Assembly (NCBI RefSeq): GCF_963676685.1
Contig: NC_092354.1
Span: 39,950,950 to 40,014,949, forward strand
DNA: 64,000 nt
Source of the DNA: Mytilus edulis
Lineage: Eukaryota; Mollusca; Bivalvia; Mytilida; Mytilidae
Direction: 5' to 3'
Part shown: positions 42,956 through 55,037 of the stretch, in pieces
How the letters are laid out: every line of letters begins with the position of its first letter
How positions within the stretch are numbered: the stretch's first letter is position 1
Made by a program: the position numbers and the translations under genes
Notes under the pieces: generated by a model
The model's input: only the letters and a program-made list of their open reading frames with translations
Told to the model about the DNA's origin: nothing
Databases searched by the model: none

Positions 42956-44706
42956 TAGCAAAAAAGATTTAAATACGATATACAGCATTTTTGATGTACA
43001 AACCGTAAGAATTGTTCAATTTTAATGCTGCAAGTGAGCAATAAATCAGTCCTGGTAAAATGTGCAGACATATACAAAAGACTAGTATAATAATTAAGCC
43101 TTATGTAACAATAACCGGTTTGTTTGCATCGTGAGTGATATACTCAACAAACATGTTTAAGTTACCAGGCTCAATAACATAAACATTAAACAAGTAAAAT
43201 GTTATTGTCCTCAATTCTATTTGGAAATTTTTGATTTAGAACAAAATGTGTTGGTGAAATGGAGATTGACCAGGAGAAGCATAAGGCTGAAGAGTGGTGT
43301 AAAGATTTGGAGAGGAAGGTTTTTAAAGGTTTTTGAAGAGTCGGATACCCTATCTGAGGATTGTGGTGAGGTAAAACAAAGGTTGGAGAGTGAGGATGAG
43401 ACTCTAAAAATATTCGGCGCAAACTTGGAACGCGAGGGTCGAAATTTGCAGATGCAGTATGGTATCTCCACGGTTCTACCCTAATACGGCCCTGTGGATT
43501 TAGAGGAAAAAAAAGCCTTCAGGTAACTATAAATCTTTTTCAAAAAATGTTTGAGTTAATTCGTTTTTTTAACTTAACTTTATTTCTAGGCAATAAGCTA
43601 AGGCCTGAGCATAAGCTAAGGCCTAGGCATTAAGTTATTGCCTGAAATTTTCAGACATTAAGCTTATTTCCTGAAATCTGATGATAATTATTCATCCTAT
43701 TGCCGAACATAATTTTAGGCAATATGTGAACTCTGGAATTTATGTATATTCGGTGATTTATTCTTGATATAAAGTACCTTTTTAATTTTATCCCTAATAT
43801 TACATGTATTAAAATACATTAATTCGACAGCTCTTCAGCTTTCAGTAAGTTTATTTAGTAATTTTAGCAGTTAAAAAAACGAATTAACTCATACATTTTT
43901 TGAAAAAGATTTATACAGTTACCTGAAGGTTTTTTTTTATAAACAAAGCAATATATCGAGTTTAAAAAAATAATTTTATTAATGATTGTTAAAAATACTT
44001 ATTTTATTAAAAAAAAAACATTTCTTTAAAAATAAAATGGTAAAATTTATGTTCTAAAGACTTTTTTGTATACATTTAATCCACACAAGGCGTACATTGA
44101 CTATCGACTTTATGTAGACAAAACATGAGTAAAACTACATGTAAACATTCAGTTTTAATATTGGGAACGTAATTGTGTTGAGTTTACGTGTGAGTTACAC
44201 TAATAATGTAAGTTATATCAATTTAAAAATGTGTATGTTTCTGAACTGTTTATTTTGTAATAAATTTATAAAAATTTCAACAATCAATGGATCTTAAAGG
44301 TTGCAAAACAAATGCATGTAAAAATTCTGAATTGACAGTACATACATTTAATGTTCTTTTATCGGTTATCGAAGAGCTGGTTGGAACACTTCCTAAGTAA
44401 TGATGTTATGTTTTAATTAACATACAAAATATTAATGTTTTTTTATATATTTTTTTACATTGAAAGACGAAAAAGTTATCCAACTCAATCTCTGCGTAGT
44501 TATAACAAATGATATACTCAGTGGTGTCATGGGGAAGATAGAATCAACAGATAATGTATGTGAAAGTTTATTCATACCCTTAAAGCATCATATCTGTTTA
44601 TTCGTTTGGGGCAATTTTAAAATATGTTATTTTTTCGTTTGTTTGTATTTTGAATTTGAGTTGTCATTGTTGTTTCGAATAAATGTGTACTTTATTTTTG
44701 TTTAAG

Positions 44707-44864
44707 GTAACAGTTACATGCATACCCTGACAGCAAGTGGAAAATACGAACTGAGAATAGATATGCTTGACAAATATAATACAAAGAAATAAGCTGCATA
44801 CAAAAGATTCATTACTGGAGACGCTGCTTCTAAGTCACAGTCGGTGATTATTCAGGAAATGCAG
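44707..44864 (+). pseudogene. fibrinogen-domain (FReD) exon, unit 3
   Basis: Third 158-bp copy, carrying the same stop (AAATAAGCT) and the same frame change; only point differences from the other two. Confidence 0.78.
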
Positions 44865-45286
44865 GTAAACAACATTTAATTTTGTTTTGTATATCAGAAG
44901 TTCAACGACATTGCCTAAGGTTTAAGAGGTGGATGCCCTATCTGAGGATAACAGACTGACCCGAGAAATGCATGAACAAAATTCCGAATTGACAGTATAT
45001 TCATTTAATATTCTTATATCCGTTATCGAAGAGCAGTTCGGAACACCAAAAGAGACGAAAAAAGTTATCTTCCTCAAGCTCAGCTTATTTAGAGCAAATA
45101 ATGTGTTAAGTGGTGTCACTGAGGAGAAGGTGTGCAGAAATTTTGTGTTAAAGTTTAAAAATACTCTAAAAGCATCATCAGTTTATTCGTTTAGGGCAAG
45201 ATTAAAACATGTTTAAGAATCCAACCGTGTTTCCCCATTAATAGTGTGTTACATTCAAAACGAGGTTTAAATAAAAAAAATATTGT

Positions 45287-45550
45287 GGCCAGGTTGCAGT
45301 GGACATAGAACATATTCGAGAATCAATGATGGGTTTGGCAGCTAAATCAAGAACGGGTTAACACTTTGGCCCAAGAATTAATTAGGTTCAGTTGATTTGC
45401 CATGTTCTGGTCCAACATTACATGCTATGGCTAGACCTTATGGATAAAAAAGAATTAATGGACAAGGGAATTAGGAAAACCAAGATTGTCATAATAGATG
45501 GAAACCATAGATACAGAGGTATTCTTCAAGCCCTAAACTTATAGATTAAT
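45287..45550 (+). pseudogene. ParB/sulfiredoxin-like fragment, unit 3
   Basis: Same blocks and same stop, DGNHRY at 45497-45514. Retained although unit 3 lost about 0.8 kb upstream. Confidence 0.45.
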
Positions 45551-46027
45551 TAGCAAAAAAGATTTAAATACGATATACAGCATTTTTGATGTACAAACCG
45601 TAAGAATTGTTCAATTTTAATGCTGCAAGTGAGCAATAAATCAGTCCTGGTAAAATGTGCAGACATATACAAAAGACTAGTACAATAATTAAGCATTCTG
45701 TAACACAATAACCGGTTTGTTTGCATCGTGAGTAATATACTCAACAAACATGTTTAAGTCACCAGGCTCAATAACATAAACATTAAACAAGTAAAATGTT
45801 ATTGTCCTCAATTCTACTTGGAAAGTGTCTTGTTCTAAATGATAATAAAGCTGTAATCAATGAAATGTTTATTTGATATGATGAATTGAAATTTTTGAAA
45901 GGGAACGACAATTTGACTCCCCAAAAAAAGGGGGGTGAATAATTTCTATAAAATATTTATTTGTAATAATATAATAAACCATTTAACTGTTCTGCTAACA
46001 TAACATCAGAGGAAGTACCTTTGGGTC

Positions 46028-46980
46028 GAACAATTTTTTTGAATGTTCTTGGCGAACCTTGATTAAGCGGATATATATTGAGAAAGGATGACCTATTCTT
46101 TAACAATAGGATCATTATATTTAGCAGGCTAACGAGTAGAAGAAAGACTTTTGAAGGTTTCAGAGGTTTGGGCCCTATCTTAGGATTGTGGTGAGGTAAA
46201 ACAGAGGCTGGAGAGTGATGCAGAGACTTCGCAGATGTTCGGTGCAAACTTGGAATATGACGGTTAAAAAATGTTTTGACAATAGCGATAGCGAACGAAG
46301 TACGCGTAAAGTTAATTGCTTATCAGTCGAGTAAAAGGGCGGTAAGCAATTACAGAAAAAGATATTAAACAGCAAATGTTGAGGATAAATACAAAATAAA
46401 CTCGCTACGAGATTTTCTGAAGTAACCGACCCAAACATGCGTCAAGAAAAAGAGAAATTGAACGAAACGATGCAAGTGTTCGCTTAACGCTTGATGGCGT
46501 TGGTAGAAGAAGCTTATATTGGCCAGCCACGGGACGTCGAATTCGCGGAGAGGCAAATAAGCAGTTTCTTTGTCGATGGTTTGTTGCACGACAAACTTAA
46601 AATGAAAATAATACGGGATAACCCAGCAATGACCGAACAGGATTTAATAACGCGTTACGGAATAAAACGTTCGTTTGGATACAGACGATCAATTAGGCGC
46701 GAGTCATCAACCTATGGAAGTTGACCATTATAGTTCGGCAAGAAGATACCATAAATTAGGTAAAATAGTCCATAGGAGTAATCCTCCGCGTAAATATCCC
46801 GAGACGCATCGAGTTAATATTGTACAGCAGAGAAGTATGGAAGAGGTGGTCTGCTACTTCTGTCGCGGGAAAGGACACTTCCATAGATATTGTCCGCAAA
46901 GAAATAGACAGGAAAAACATAGGAAACAAAAGCGTTTCAGAGCACATCTTATACAAGGTGTTCTCTGTTAACTGATTTAT
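46028..46980 (+). pseudogene. LTR-retrotransposon Gag, dead copy 1
   Basis: From 46028 a decayed coil (VKQ..ES..ETSQMFGANLE in shifting frames) leads into Gag. At 46494 on it reads ALVEEAYIGQPRDVEFAERQ, ISSFFVDGLLHDKLKMKIIR then DNP, the capsid C-terminal region of Ty3/Gypsy-like elements. A shift at about 46675 continues as QPMEVDHYSSARR and a CCHC knuckle CYFCRGKGHFHRYC (about 46850-46895), followed by a basic tail. A TAA precedes the ALVEEAY block. The downstream 70 bp match copy 2. No protease, RT or LTR found. Confidence 0.75.
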
Positions 46981-47059
46981 TCAAGACAATAATTTTTTAA
47001 ACACTTTTGTTTTTTGTAATATACATGCACAAATTGTAATTATTTTCGTGGTTTTTATC

Positions 47060-47840
47060 CCTTCAGTGTACTTGTCCACATATTGTATGAATGATGCCAA
47101 CGTAGTGCTTCATTGAAAGATTATATAATTTCATAGTAGCACTTCATGGGAACTTGTCCTACTGTCATCGGAGTGCTGCATTGGCAAAAATATATGATAC
47201 ATGTATAATTAAATCGTAAAAGCTACTAGTGTTAATAAATGTCAGCCATATGTGTCGAGTGTAACAGAGTGAAGGCCAAGCCGTGTTTTACTTCAGTAAC
47301 TTGTTCTAGTCCATACAGAGTATGTATGATTCCATCGTAGTACTTCATGGGAAAAATATGGTTGATTCTATGTATAATAAAATCGTAAAAGCTACTAGTG
47401 TTTAAAAATGCCAGCCATATGTGTCAAGTGTAAAAGAGTGAAGTGCGAGAGACTTGTTACAGTCCATACAGAGTACGTTTGCCGCCACCATAGTACTTCA
47501 TTGGAAAAATGAATGGTTACGTCATACTACTTCACGGGAAGATTGTTGATTTTTTTTTAAATAAAATTGTAAATGTTAAAAAAGAGAAAGTGGAGAAATA
47601 TGAAGATGGCATCGTCAATTGTACGGGCAATACCTGATATTGAAATAAACAATCATGCCAAGATTAAGTGCATTCCATACAAGTGTCAAAGCTGCTTTAT
47701 TTGTCAGAGTATGAATGCTGCCACTGTAATACTGCAATGGACAAATATTGTTTATGCTTGGTGTAATAAAATCGTTAATGTTAACATGTGTTAAAACGAA
47801 GGAGGATAGATATCAAGGTGGCATCATCAATAGTTGGTCA
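47060..47840 (+). repeat. degenerate ~170-bp tandem repeats with small Cys-rich frames
   Basis: Four or so imperfect copies of GTGTCAAGTGTAAAAGAGTG, CTTGTTACAGTCCATACAGA, GTAGTACTTCATTGG and TAATAAAATCGTAAAAGCTA. Two copies contain a 33-34 codon frame starting MSAICVECNRVK (47239) or MPAICVKCKRVKCERL (47408); another copy, at 49.50-49.66 kb, reads CVTCPYKECMLPSEYF. Each has two CxxC-like pairs. Coding status is doubtful. Confidence 0.5.
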
Positions 47841-48103
47841 AAAATACTTGCCACCATTTAAAGAAATATTTGTAGTTTGGTGTAAAGCAATTTATTTTTT
47901 ACTTCTATATGACTAAAATAACGAAGTCGAATTTGTTAGCGGGCATGATGTGAACACGAATCAAAGAAACCAACGTACATTTTTTTTCTTTATTCTCTTG
48001 CATTACAGTATGATTAAAAAAAAAACTGAATATAAATATATACATATAATGTTCCTTAAATGGCAATTTTTGAAACACAGATTCGCACTGCGATACAGAT
48101 CCC

Positions 48104-48295
48104 ATATTAGAGGAAAATGTGTCGCTGAGGAAAGAAAACCAACAATTGAAAGCTGCACTTCAACAACACAAATGGACTGTACAGAAAATAGCAGACAAAG
48201 ACCAAAAGACCAGGTCCTATATAGGTCTACCCAAATTTGCAGTGTTCATTTGGCTCTTCAAGCAAGATCTTATTTAAAACACTTGACACTTGTTA
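48104..48295 (+). pseudogene. transposase fragment with coiled coil (THAP/DDE-type)
   Basis: After a possible acceptor CCCATATTAG the frame reads EENVSLRKENQQLKAALQQH, then DQKTRSYIGLPKFAVFIWLF then KQDLI. A heptad-like coil followed by a 'fYtGLp.f..F..lf' motif is the usual run-up to the DDE domain in animal THAP-linked IS4/Harbinger-like transposases. It stops after DLI with no downstream domain. A longer open frame (47950-48366) in another phase is a shadow. Confidence 0.5.
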
Positions 48296-48299
48296 ACAA

Positions 48300-49500
48300 A
48301 AAAGACGAACCAAAGTATTCAACTTTGTTTATATATTTAATACAGGACAATGGTGGTATTGAATAAAGTGTCTATTTCAGTTGATTCAATTAGTTAATGT
48401 GAAAGATTTTAACTGATTAACTCATTAAAAACGCCCAGATTCTAGCTTAATTATGAAAAATCTATCAAATATGCTAAAAAAATTGACTTTTCAGACGGGT
48501 TTTGTCAAACATGAAAGCCGCGTTCGTGTTCATCCTCAATCTTTATATATGGTATGTATTATCATTAAATACAACTTACATTTCAATTTTAAGAATGAAA
48601 AACTAATGCGTCCACTTTCATTTCAGACAAAAAACCGTCTAAAATTCAACTAAAATGCTCAAATTGTCACGATTTCAGAAATTTAGCATGACTTAATAAT
48701 ACTAGTACCCGACATATGTACATTTTATGGTCAAAAACAGCCTATGTTTATGTAGAAGCATTCTTCTTTCCAATGAATAACTTAAAAGTTAACATTTTAA
48801 CAATTTTGTAAAACTGCTACATTTAAGGGCCAAACAGGTGTCTTACTAGACCTAATCCTTTTAAACCATTCCACGCACTTTTGTTTTCCACGAAATTAAT
48901 ATTCCATAAAAAACAATTTCCTGTTCAAATTGAATCCGATATTATCAATATATGTCATATGAACTTTGCAGTTGTAGATTTTTTTCTTCCTCCATTATAA
49001 TGAATACCACTACTACATTTATTGTTATGATAACATTTGACAGGTTCAAATAGAAAGATTTTGAAAGAGAAAACTGCACCTTATAATCAGTATGACTATC
49101 AAATGAGTGGACCCCTTCCGTAGCAATTTACTGGATCCGCCATTAATCTTGATATCATTACATGCAAATTTTGCTTTTTCCTATTTCATATCATCTGTAT
49201 CACTCTTCTCTTTTGCAGGTTGAAATGAGCTACCAGAATATTTTTTGAAAGTTCTGAAATTCAAAAATGAAAGCTTTTCTTTTAATAGAATCCAAGAAAT
49301 CTTTTAACCAAGTCAAGTGGTAATTAGACCTGCTTTCGTGGAAATACTAACATATAATACTGTCAACAAATATAAGAACTACTCTTTCTTCCCATATCAT
49401 GTTACATGTATGCTCAGAATATTTTAATGTCACAAGGATGTGAAATGGATACATTATGTGCATGATACCATTTAAATAAAACAGATAGGCTCATATAAAA
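48300..49500 (+). repeat. decayed relatives of the 29.5-30.2 kb repeat; no gene seen
   Basis: GACGAACCAAAGTATTCAAC, TACAGGACAATGGTGGTATT and CACGCACTTTTGTTTTCCAC match the 29.5-30.1 kb units with large interruptions. The rest is AT-rich and featureless. Confidence 0.4.
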
Positions 49501-49660
49501 AATAAATGATTAAGTGCCTTCCATACTAGTGTCAAAGAGTGAAGGACAAGAACTGCGTAACTTGTCCATACAAAGAATGTATGCTGCCATCGGAGTACTT
49601 CATTGGAAGAATATTACTAATGATTTGTGTAATAAAATCTCTAAGCTAAGTCATTGTTTT
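49500..49660 (+). repeat. separate copy of the 47-kb Cys-rich repeat
   Basis: TTCCATACTAGTGTCAAAGA, GAACTGCGTAACTTGTCCAT and GCTGCCATCGGAGTACTTCA match the 47.06-47.84 kb units; the frame CVTCPYKECMLPSEYFIG is open for about 50 codons. Confidence 0.5.
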
Positions 49661-51239
49661 AAATAGCCAGAATGTATCCGCCAAATATGATGTGCCGAAT
49701 TAACATCAGGCAACGAATATAAAATATTTAATACATAAAACATAACACAAATAGGATAAGTGTGTCTACAGGTGTAGCAGCCAATAGGCAAAGTCCGAAT
49801 AACCGTATTTTCTCTCACGAACCCCTCAAGTAATACTTAATTAAGATTTTCCCAGATCAATACCTCGATATGAATGCTTCTTTTACCATTATTAGATATT
49901 CAGATTAACATCTTTCGAAGCTCAGTCTTGGTGCAAAAACGATTCGCTTTATTTAAGCGATGTCTCATATTGGTGATACGGACCACATCGCAACTAATGC
50001 AAATGACAGCGGTAAGTAACAGCCTTCTGTTCATAGTTCTGACATCGCAATTGCATTTCATATGTCTAACTAAACTTTAAAGTTAATTTAAACTCTGATT
50101 TGGCTTCAGAGCAAGACAATTTATCGCGCAAAATTAAAGTCGGCATCAAACCAAACGTTGCTGCACTAGTCTGGATGTAACCCGGTACTTTGCAGATACA
50201 TCTTGTTCATAGACCACTAGTCTTGGATTAAACAGTTTTCTTGTGAAGCTCATTCATAAGCTAGAACAGGTAATAACTGTCAATATACAAGGAAATTAAG
50301 AAAAACATTAAGCATTAAATGTAGCCAGGAGCTATTCAAAATAATATAAGAATTACGAGAAATCCAAATACTAGTTTTGTTATGTTCATAATTTCACCAA
50401 AACCTTACTTTGGGATGTGAAATTGATAACAGAAATTAAAGTCATCTGTTTTTGTATCAAGAGTACTTTCAATTTTGTGGTTAGGAAAACCAACTTCAAT
50501 CATAGAAGCCTTATAAATCATTCTGCATAAAACAAATGTGTTTTTAAGAAGGATTACACAATAGTCCAAATGTCTGTTGCAGCTGTCGCGAGATTAATCT
50601 GATAACTGTATATTATTTGTCTATAATGACTATTTATTGCATTTCCATCTTTTGTAATTCTGTGGATGTTGAGTCTTGTTTTTGAACGTAATTCTGCATT
50701 GTGAGAAGTATTGTGACAGATATTAGACATAATTGTTTTGACATGCTGACGTTACAATTATTAATTAAATTTTATTTAAATTAGAAAGGTAATGATTTTG
50801 CTAATCACTATGTATACCGTGGGATAATGCAAACTGTACCCCGGTCATTTAAATATTATTTATTATCATCAATGTCAAAGTGATCTCTCTTTTATCTATG
50901 GGACATTTAAATATACAACATTTTGACTTTATTTCGGACAATAAACATGTTCAACTTGGTAATTTCTAATAAATCGTGCCAAAAAAAAAGCCACGTCAAT
51001 TAAATGATTGCTATATAAATAGAAATTCTCCTTTGATTTTTAAACTATTAAAATTTACAGTTAATATTTCTAATCAAGTTAAACTAAAATAAAGATAATC
51101 AAGTTTTCATCGATGAAGTTTTATCAAAATATTTATTGTTTTCTACTAGGGAAATAATTGAATATATTTGTTTTACTTTATTGTTGTTTTTAACTTTTTT
51201 TTAATTTATTTTATTTAAAAGTTTGAATTTTGAAACTTT
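49661..51239. other. no gene seen
   Basis: AT-rich. Short open frames such as 49874-50080 lack motifs and splice context. Nothing else supported. Confidence 0.45.
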
Positions 51240-52217
51240 AAGGTGCCAGTCGACCCCAGCCTGCCTCTATATCGGCAACTACGCCCGGTCTGTCTTTACA
51301 TCGGCAGCAATGTCATGCACCATCAAAGGCATTGATCACGGCTAGTTCCGCCCAAAGCATGTAAAGACCCAGTATCAGCTCTCACAGAAGTAGTTCTTCT
51401 GTTGGGGGTCGGAGGGAAAAGAACAATAAGCAGACCATGTTACATAACACGAATATCAACCTTCTATTAGTTATAATAGAAGCATTAGGGAATTTAGCTG
51501 TACTGGAGACAAAGATACGGTTTCTCGTAGGCACCTAGTGAAGGAGCATCTGATGCACTTTCATCATTTCACTGCACGTCATGCCATCATCATCCTGCCA
51601 ACCTTACAGTCAAAAATATATGTGAACTTAAAATGTATTAATCCTGGAAAGTGTTTACCACCGTTATGTGAAGAGAACAAGAATATTGAAATAGCTATGG
51701 TGCAGGAAGAGGAAGAAGTGTATGTAGATGCCCAGGAATATGTACAACAGACTCAGGATAGAACTAAAACTTAACCCAGAGCTTAAATATATCCCGTGTT
51801 GAAGGTTGAGTCATTACTATGACACTTTTCAGATTATTGTGGTTGTTTTAGTCATTGCTTATATTTCTGGTTGTGAATTTCGGGTTTAGGTGGTTTACAT
51901 TTTAAGACTATAAATTATGGTGATCTCAATGAACATTCTTATCAAACCGTTACTTAAAAAAAAAATCATTATTTACTAAATCCATCATCGCCTTTACAAA
52001 CAAATAAGTGAGGATCCTTCTTGGAAAAGTCATTAGAACTGAGGGCAGGGGACTCTTAACAGCTTGTTTGTTGTTATAAATTTTGACGCTGTTGTTATTG
52101 TGTATGTCCAATATGTATGTATATATGTTTATTGTGTTTATTGTGTTAATATATGTTGGTCACAAACTGTAAAGTTTATATGACAATAAAATATTTGATT
52201 TGATTTGAATAAAAAAA
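51240..52217 (+). mobile_element. probable LINE 3' fragment with TTTGA tail
   Basis: A less AT-rich block (GTGCCAGTCGACCCCAGCCT, CTATATCGGCAACTACGCCC) leads to an open frame (51538-51774) with a Glu-rich end, then a non-coding stretch. The stretch ends ATGACAATAAAATATTTGAT then TTGATTTGAATAAAAAAAAA. Short A/T-rich repeat tails of this form end many animal LINEs. No RT motif is visible, so the call rests on the tail and composition. The open frame is unrecognised. Confidence 0.4.
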
Positions 52218-53090
52218 AAGAATCAACATTTACACTTAGAAATTTACATAAAAAGTAGACAGACAATTAGCTCCATTTACAATTCAATACAATGTACATT
52301 CTTTATCGGAAAATTGAAACACATATTATGGCAAGTTCTTAAAATATATCAATTATCTCCCTTGAACTGAATAACATTGAGCCGATTAAAATCAGACTTT
52401 ACAGATTCAGTTTTCATTTACATTTTAATCTGGCTGTATTGTAGTTTATGATATAAACACAACATATGTTTAAACAATTGGTTGATTCTTTCGCCACAGC
52501 AACTCGATGAAAGAATTTGGAAACGTTTCAAGAGATTTACTTGACCCAAATCTTGAAATCATACACATCTCAGATTGTTAGTTGACGTATGCATGCGACA
52601 GTATTACGATTAGGAACATAACATTGGTAGTGCACAATCACAATAGTTAGGTCTTTCAAATTACTGTTCTAAATGTTCGCATATTAATGTCCCGTGACGT
52701 GTTCAATTATTGACATAGGTAACATCATAATAATTTTGTCGTTATTCGTATTTTGTTATATTCACACAGGTAAGGTCTTGGGAAAATAATTCTGTCGTTA
52801 CTAGTATTGTGTATATTCTCACAGGTAGAGTTAGGAAAATATTTTGCGTTTTAGGTATGAATGTGTAGTGGTAAATTCCTCCGATATCGAAGAACCCCCC
52901 CCCCGCCCCCCCTGAGAGCTGGGAGGATACAGTGGAATCCATGTACACTCCCCACATGTATTAATTGAGATGAGTCTCTAACGTACTTACAATGTCCAAT
53001 ATTTTTATAAATTTCCTGTTTACAAAACTTTGATTTTTTCGAAAAAACTAAGGATTTTCTTATCTTAGGTATAGATTATTTGAAAACCGA
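52218..53090. other. no gene seen; C-rich run at 52.9 kb
   Basis: AT-rich with an isolated CCCCCCCCCCGCCCCCC run (about 52896-52912). Two imperfect 60-bp copies of TTTTGT(C)GTTA(C)T.. with CACAGGTA lie at 52735-52830. No exon supported. Confidence 0.4.
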
Positions 53091-53094
53091 TTAT

Positions 53095-53195
53095 ATTTGC
53101 CGTTTTTTGGAATTTTGGATCCTCAATGCTCTTCAACTTTTTACTTGTTTGAATTTATATTTATTTCGATATGAGCGTCACTGATGAGTCTTAAG
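53095..53195 (+). ncRNA. truncated hammerhead-type repeat
   Basis: The upstream flank (GCCGTTTTTTGGAATTTTGG, ATCCTCAATGCTCTTCAAC) matches that of the 22.2-kb copy. GCGTCA (53175-53180), an intact CTGATGA core (53181-53187) and the start of stem II GTCTTAAG follow. The sequence then diverges before the GAAAC box, so the ribozyme is incomplete. Confidence 0.55.
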
Positions 53196-53279
53196 TATGT
53201 GCAATATCATATATATGAAAATTGTTGTCAACTACTTGAATGAATGCTTGTTGGTGAGAAACTCATTATTAAAAGGTAC

Positions 53280-53470
53280 TTGATTTTTGTAATAATGTAT
53301 GACTCATGTATATGCTCCTCATTTATTTTTTATATATTTCTCTCATAATTATCCACTTTTACTCCTTCATTGTATATATATTATTGTAGTTAGTCTTTAA
53401 TTTGTTGCCATAACCATTTATTGTCAATGTGTTAGTGCTTATAAAGTTATCTTATCTTATCTTATCCTGT
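53280..53470 (+). mobile_element. LINE 3' end with TTATC tail
   Basis: TGTATATGCTCCTCATTTAT, then TTGCCATAACCATTTATTGT and AGTTATCTTATCTTATCTTA then TCC. A (TTATC)n tail after an AT-rich 3' untranslated stretch is a typical LINE terminus. No coding part present. Confidence 0.5.
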
Positions 53471-53639
53471 ACAATGGCTGCGCCAATGAACAAATAATGA
53501 GATAGTGAAAACCACACTAATCCAATGTTATTTACCCCATCGGACTTGTTTATCGGTGTGTAAAATATGATGCATTACATATAACAAACCTTTCTCATCA
53601 TTGAAATTTAATATAAACAAGTTGCTTTCTTTCAAAAAG

Positions 53640-53935
53640 CAATACCTGAACCAGCTTTTTCTGCTATCAGGCAATGACCCCAATATAACTTAGAAAAAGG
53701 GACTCTTCAATTGCCCAATTTTACTAAGAAAGGGTACTCTTCAATTGCCCAATATTACTTAGAAAAGTCAATCTTCAATTGGCCCAATATAACTTAGAAA
53801 GCCCTTCAAAATTGCCTAATATTACTTAAAAAAGGGACTCTTCAATTGCCCAATATTACTTAGAAAAAGGACCCCTCAATTGCCTAATATAACCTAGAAA
53901 AGGGACTATTCAATTGTCCATTATTATTGAGATTA
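53640..53935 (+). repeat. ~40-bp minisatellite (CAATATTACTTAGAAAAGGG), about seven copies
   Basis: Repeats of CCCAATATTACTTAGAAAAA then GGGACTCTTCAATTG with length variation between 36 and 42 bp. Non-coding, AT-rich. Confidence 0.85.
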
Positions 53936-54900
53936 AAATATACTCATTTGTTTTACACAAAGGGGTCTACAAAGATTCATTCTGTAAAAGTGTTTTTAAA
54001 ATTAACCAGTGAACTACAATGTAAAAGAAGCAAAAACTTGATCCACATTGTTTGTAGGTGAGCACAAAATACTCTTCAATCATTTGACAATAGCCCAATA
54101 TTTTAAGTATACATGTATTATATCAATTTCAAAACCAAAATATGGAAATTACAGAAAAATTCTAAATCATGAAACGGCCAAAAATTGTATTATGCATAGT
54201 AAAGACAGTCATTAAATTTTGGAACTGAGCAAACATAATTCAGTTAAATGCTTCAGAATCTCTCTTGACACTTATTGAACGGACAGTATTGTTTATAATC
54301 TTGCAATTAACAGAAACAGGTAGAATTTCAAATAACTGTGACAAGATTATTTGACGGTCATAAGAAACACTCATTTGAATACTACTTTTAAACAGATCTT
54401 GAATTTGTTGCAGGATTATTGCAACTTTTTTCTATAGATCACCGCTTTCAAAGAAGATTGTGGCACGCATATAATTATTTGCACATGATGCTGATGTTTG
54501 GACTTTGCAGTTTTTACACTGCATGAAATACTTCGTATTCTCCAGGACAGTTATTAGTTAGCAACCTTTGTTTGGACAACTTAAATAAGGGTCCACATCA
54601 AAGACACTTGTAATCATTCCATTTTCAACATTACTAGCCACTGCTTCATCTTCCTTGCTTTCCTCTTCTGACAAATACCGAAAGGTAATAATATCGAATA
54701 AAGAAATAAATCAACGCATCCGTAATCATAATTAACAGACAACAACTAAATCAAAATTGACTTTTTGATTTTCTCATTATATCATCAAAGAACAACATAG
54801 CGTTTCAACAAAAATATAAATATCCGACATTTATTTAATTCCATATTTAACCCATATAGTGCCTTATGTTTACACAAACTTTTAACAAAGTGACGCACCT
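53936..54900. other. no gene seen
   Basis: AT-rich sequence without supported exons or recognised repeats. Confidence 0.4.
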
Positions 54901-55037
54901 AGTTAAAATTACTTGATGCAAGCTATTAATATCTACACGCTAGCTCTGTATCTGTATTTAATAAATGCAGACGACAAAATCAAATATATTAGCGACCGAG
55001 ATTACTATAACATGTGTTTAATCTCAGATAGCCAGAT

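Larger units (their letters stand above)
40141..43590 (+). repeat. tandem unit 2 of the ~3.44-kb segmental duplication
   Basis: Complete copy without the retroposon insert. At the homologous place (about 41101-41125) it reads GAATCAACAGAAAAATGTAT without interruption. Sequence is almost identical to unit 1 over kilobases, so the duplication is recent or homogenised. Confidence 0.85.
43591..45830 (+). repeat. tandem unit 3 with ~0.8-kb internal deletion
   Basis: Same order as units 1 and 2 but at 44953 the text jumps from GAGGATAACAG directly to ACTGACCCGAGAAATGC. This removes the KEDALTIGYKG piece and the antisense-open region present at 41.54-42.35 kb in unit 2. The right border follows ATTCTACTTGGAAAGTGTC; an AATAAA follows at about 45845. 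Confidence 0.8.

Noticed and set aside
47950..48366. 138-codon plus-strand open frame
   Set aside because: Its second half overlaps the transposase coil in another frame and its first half is poly-F/K low complexity; treated as a shadow.
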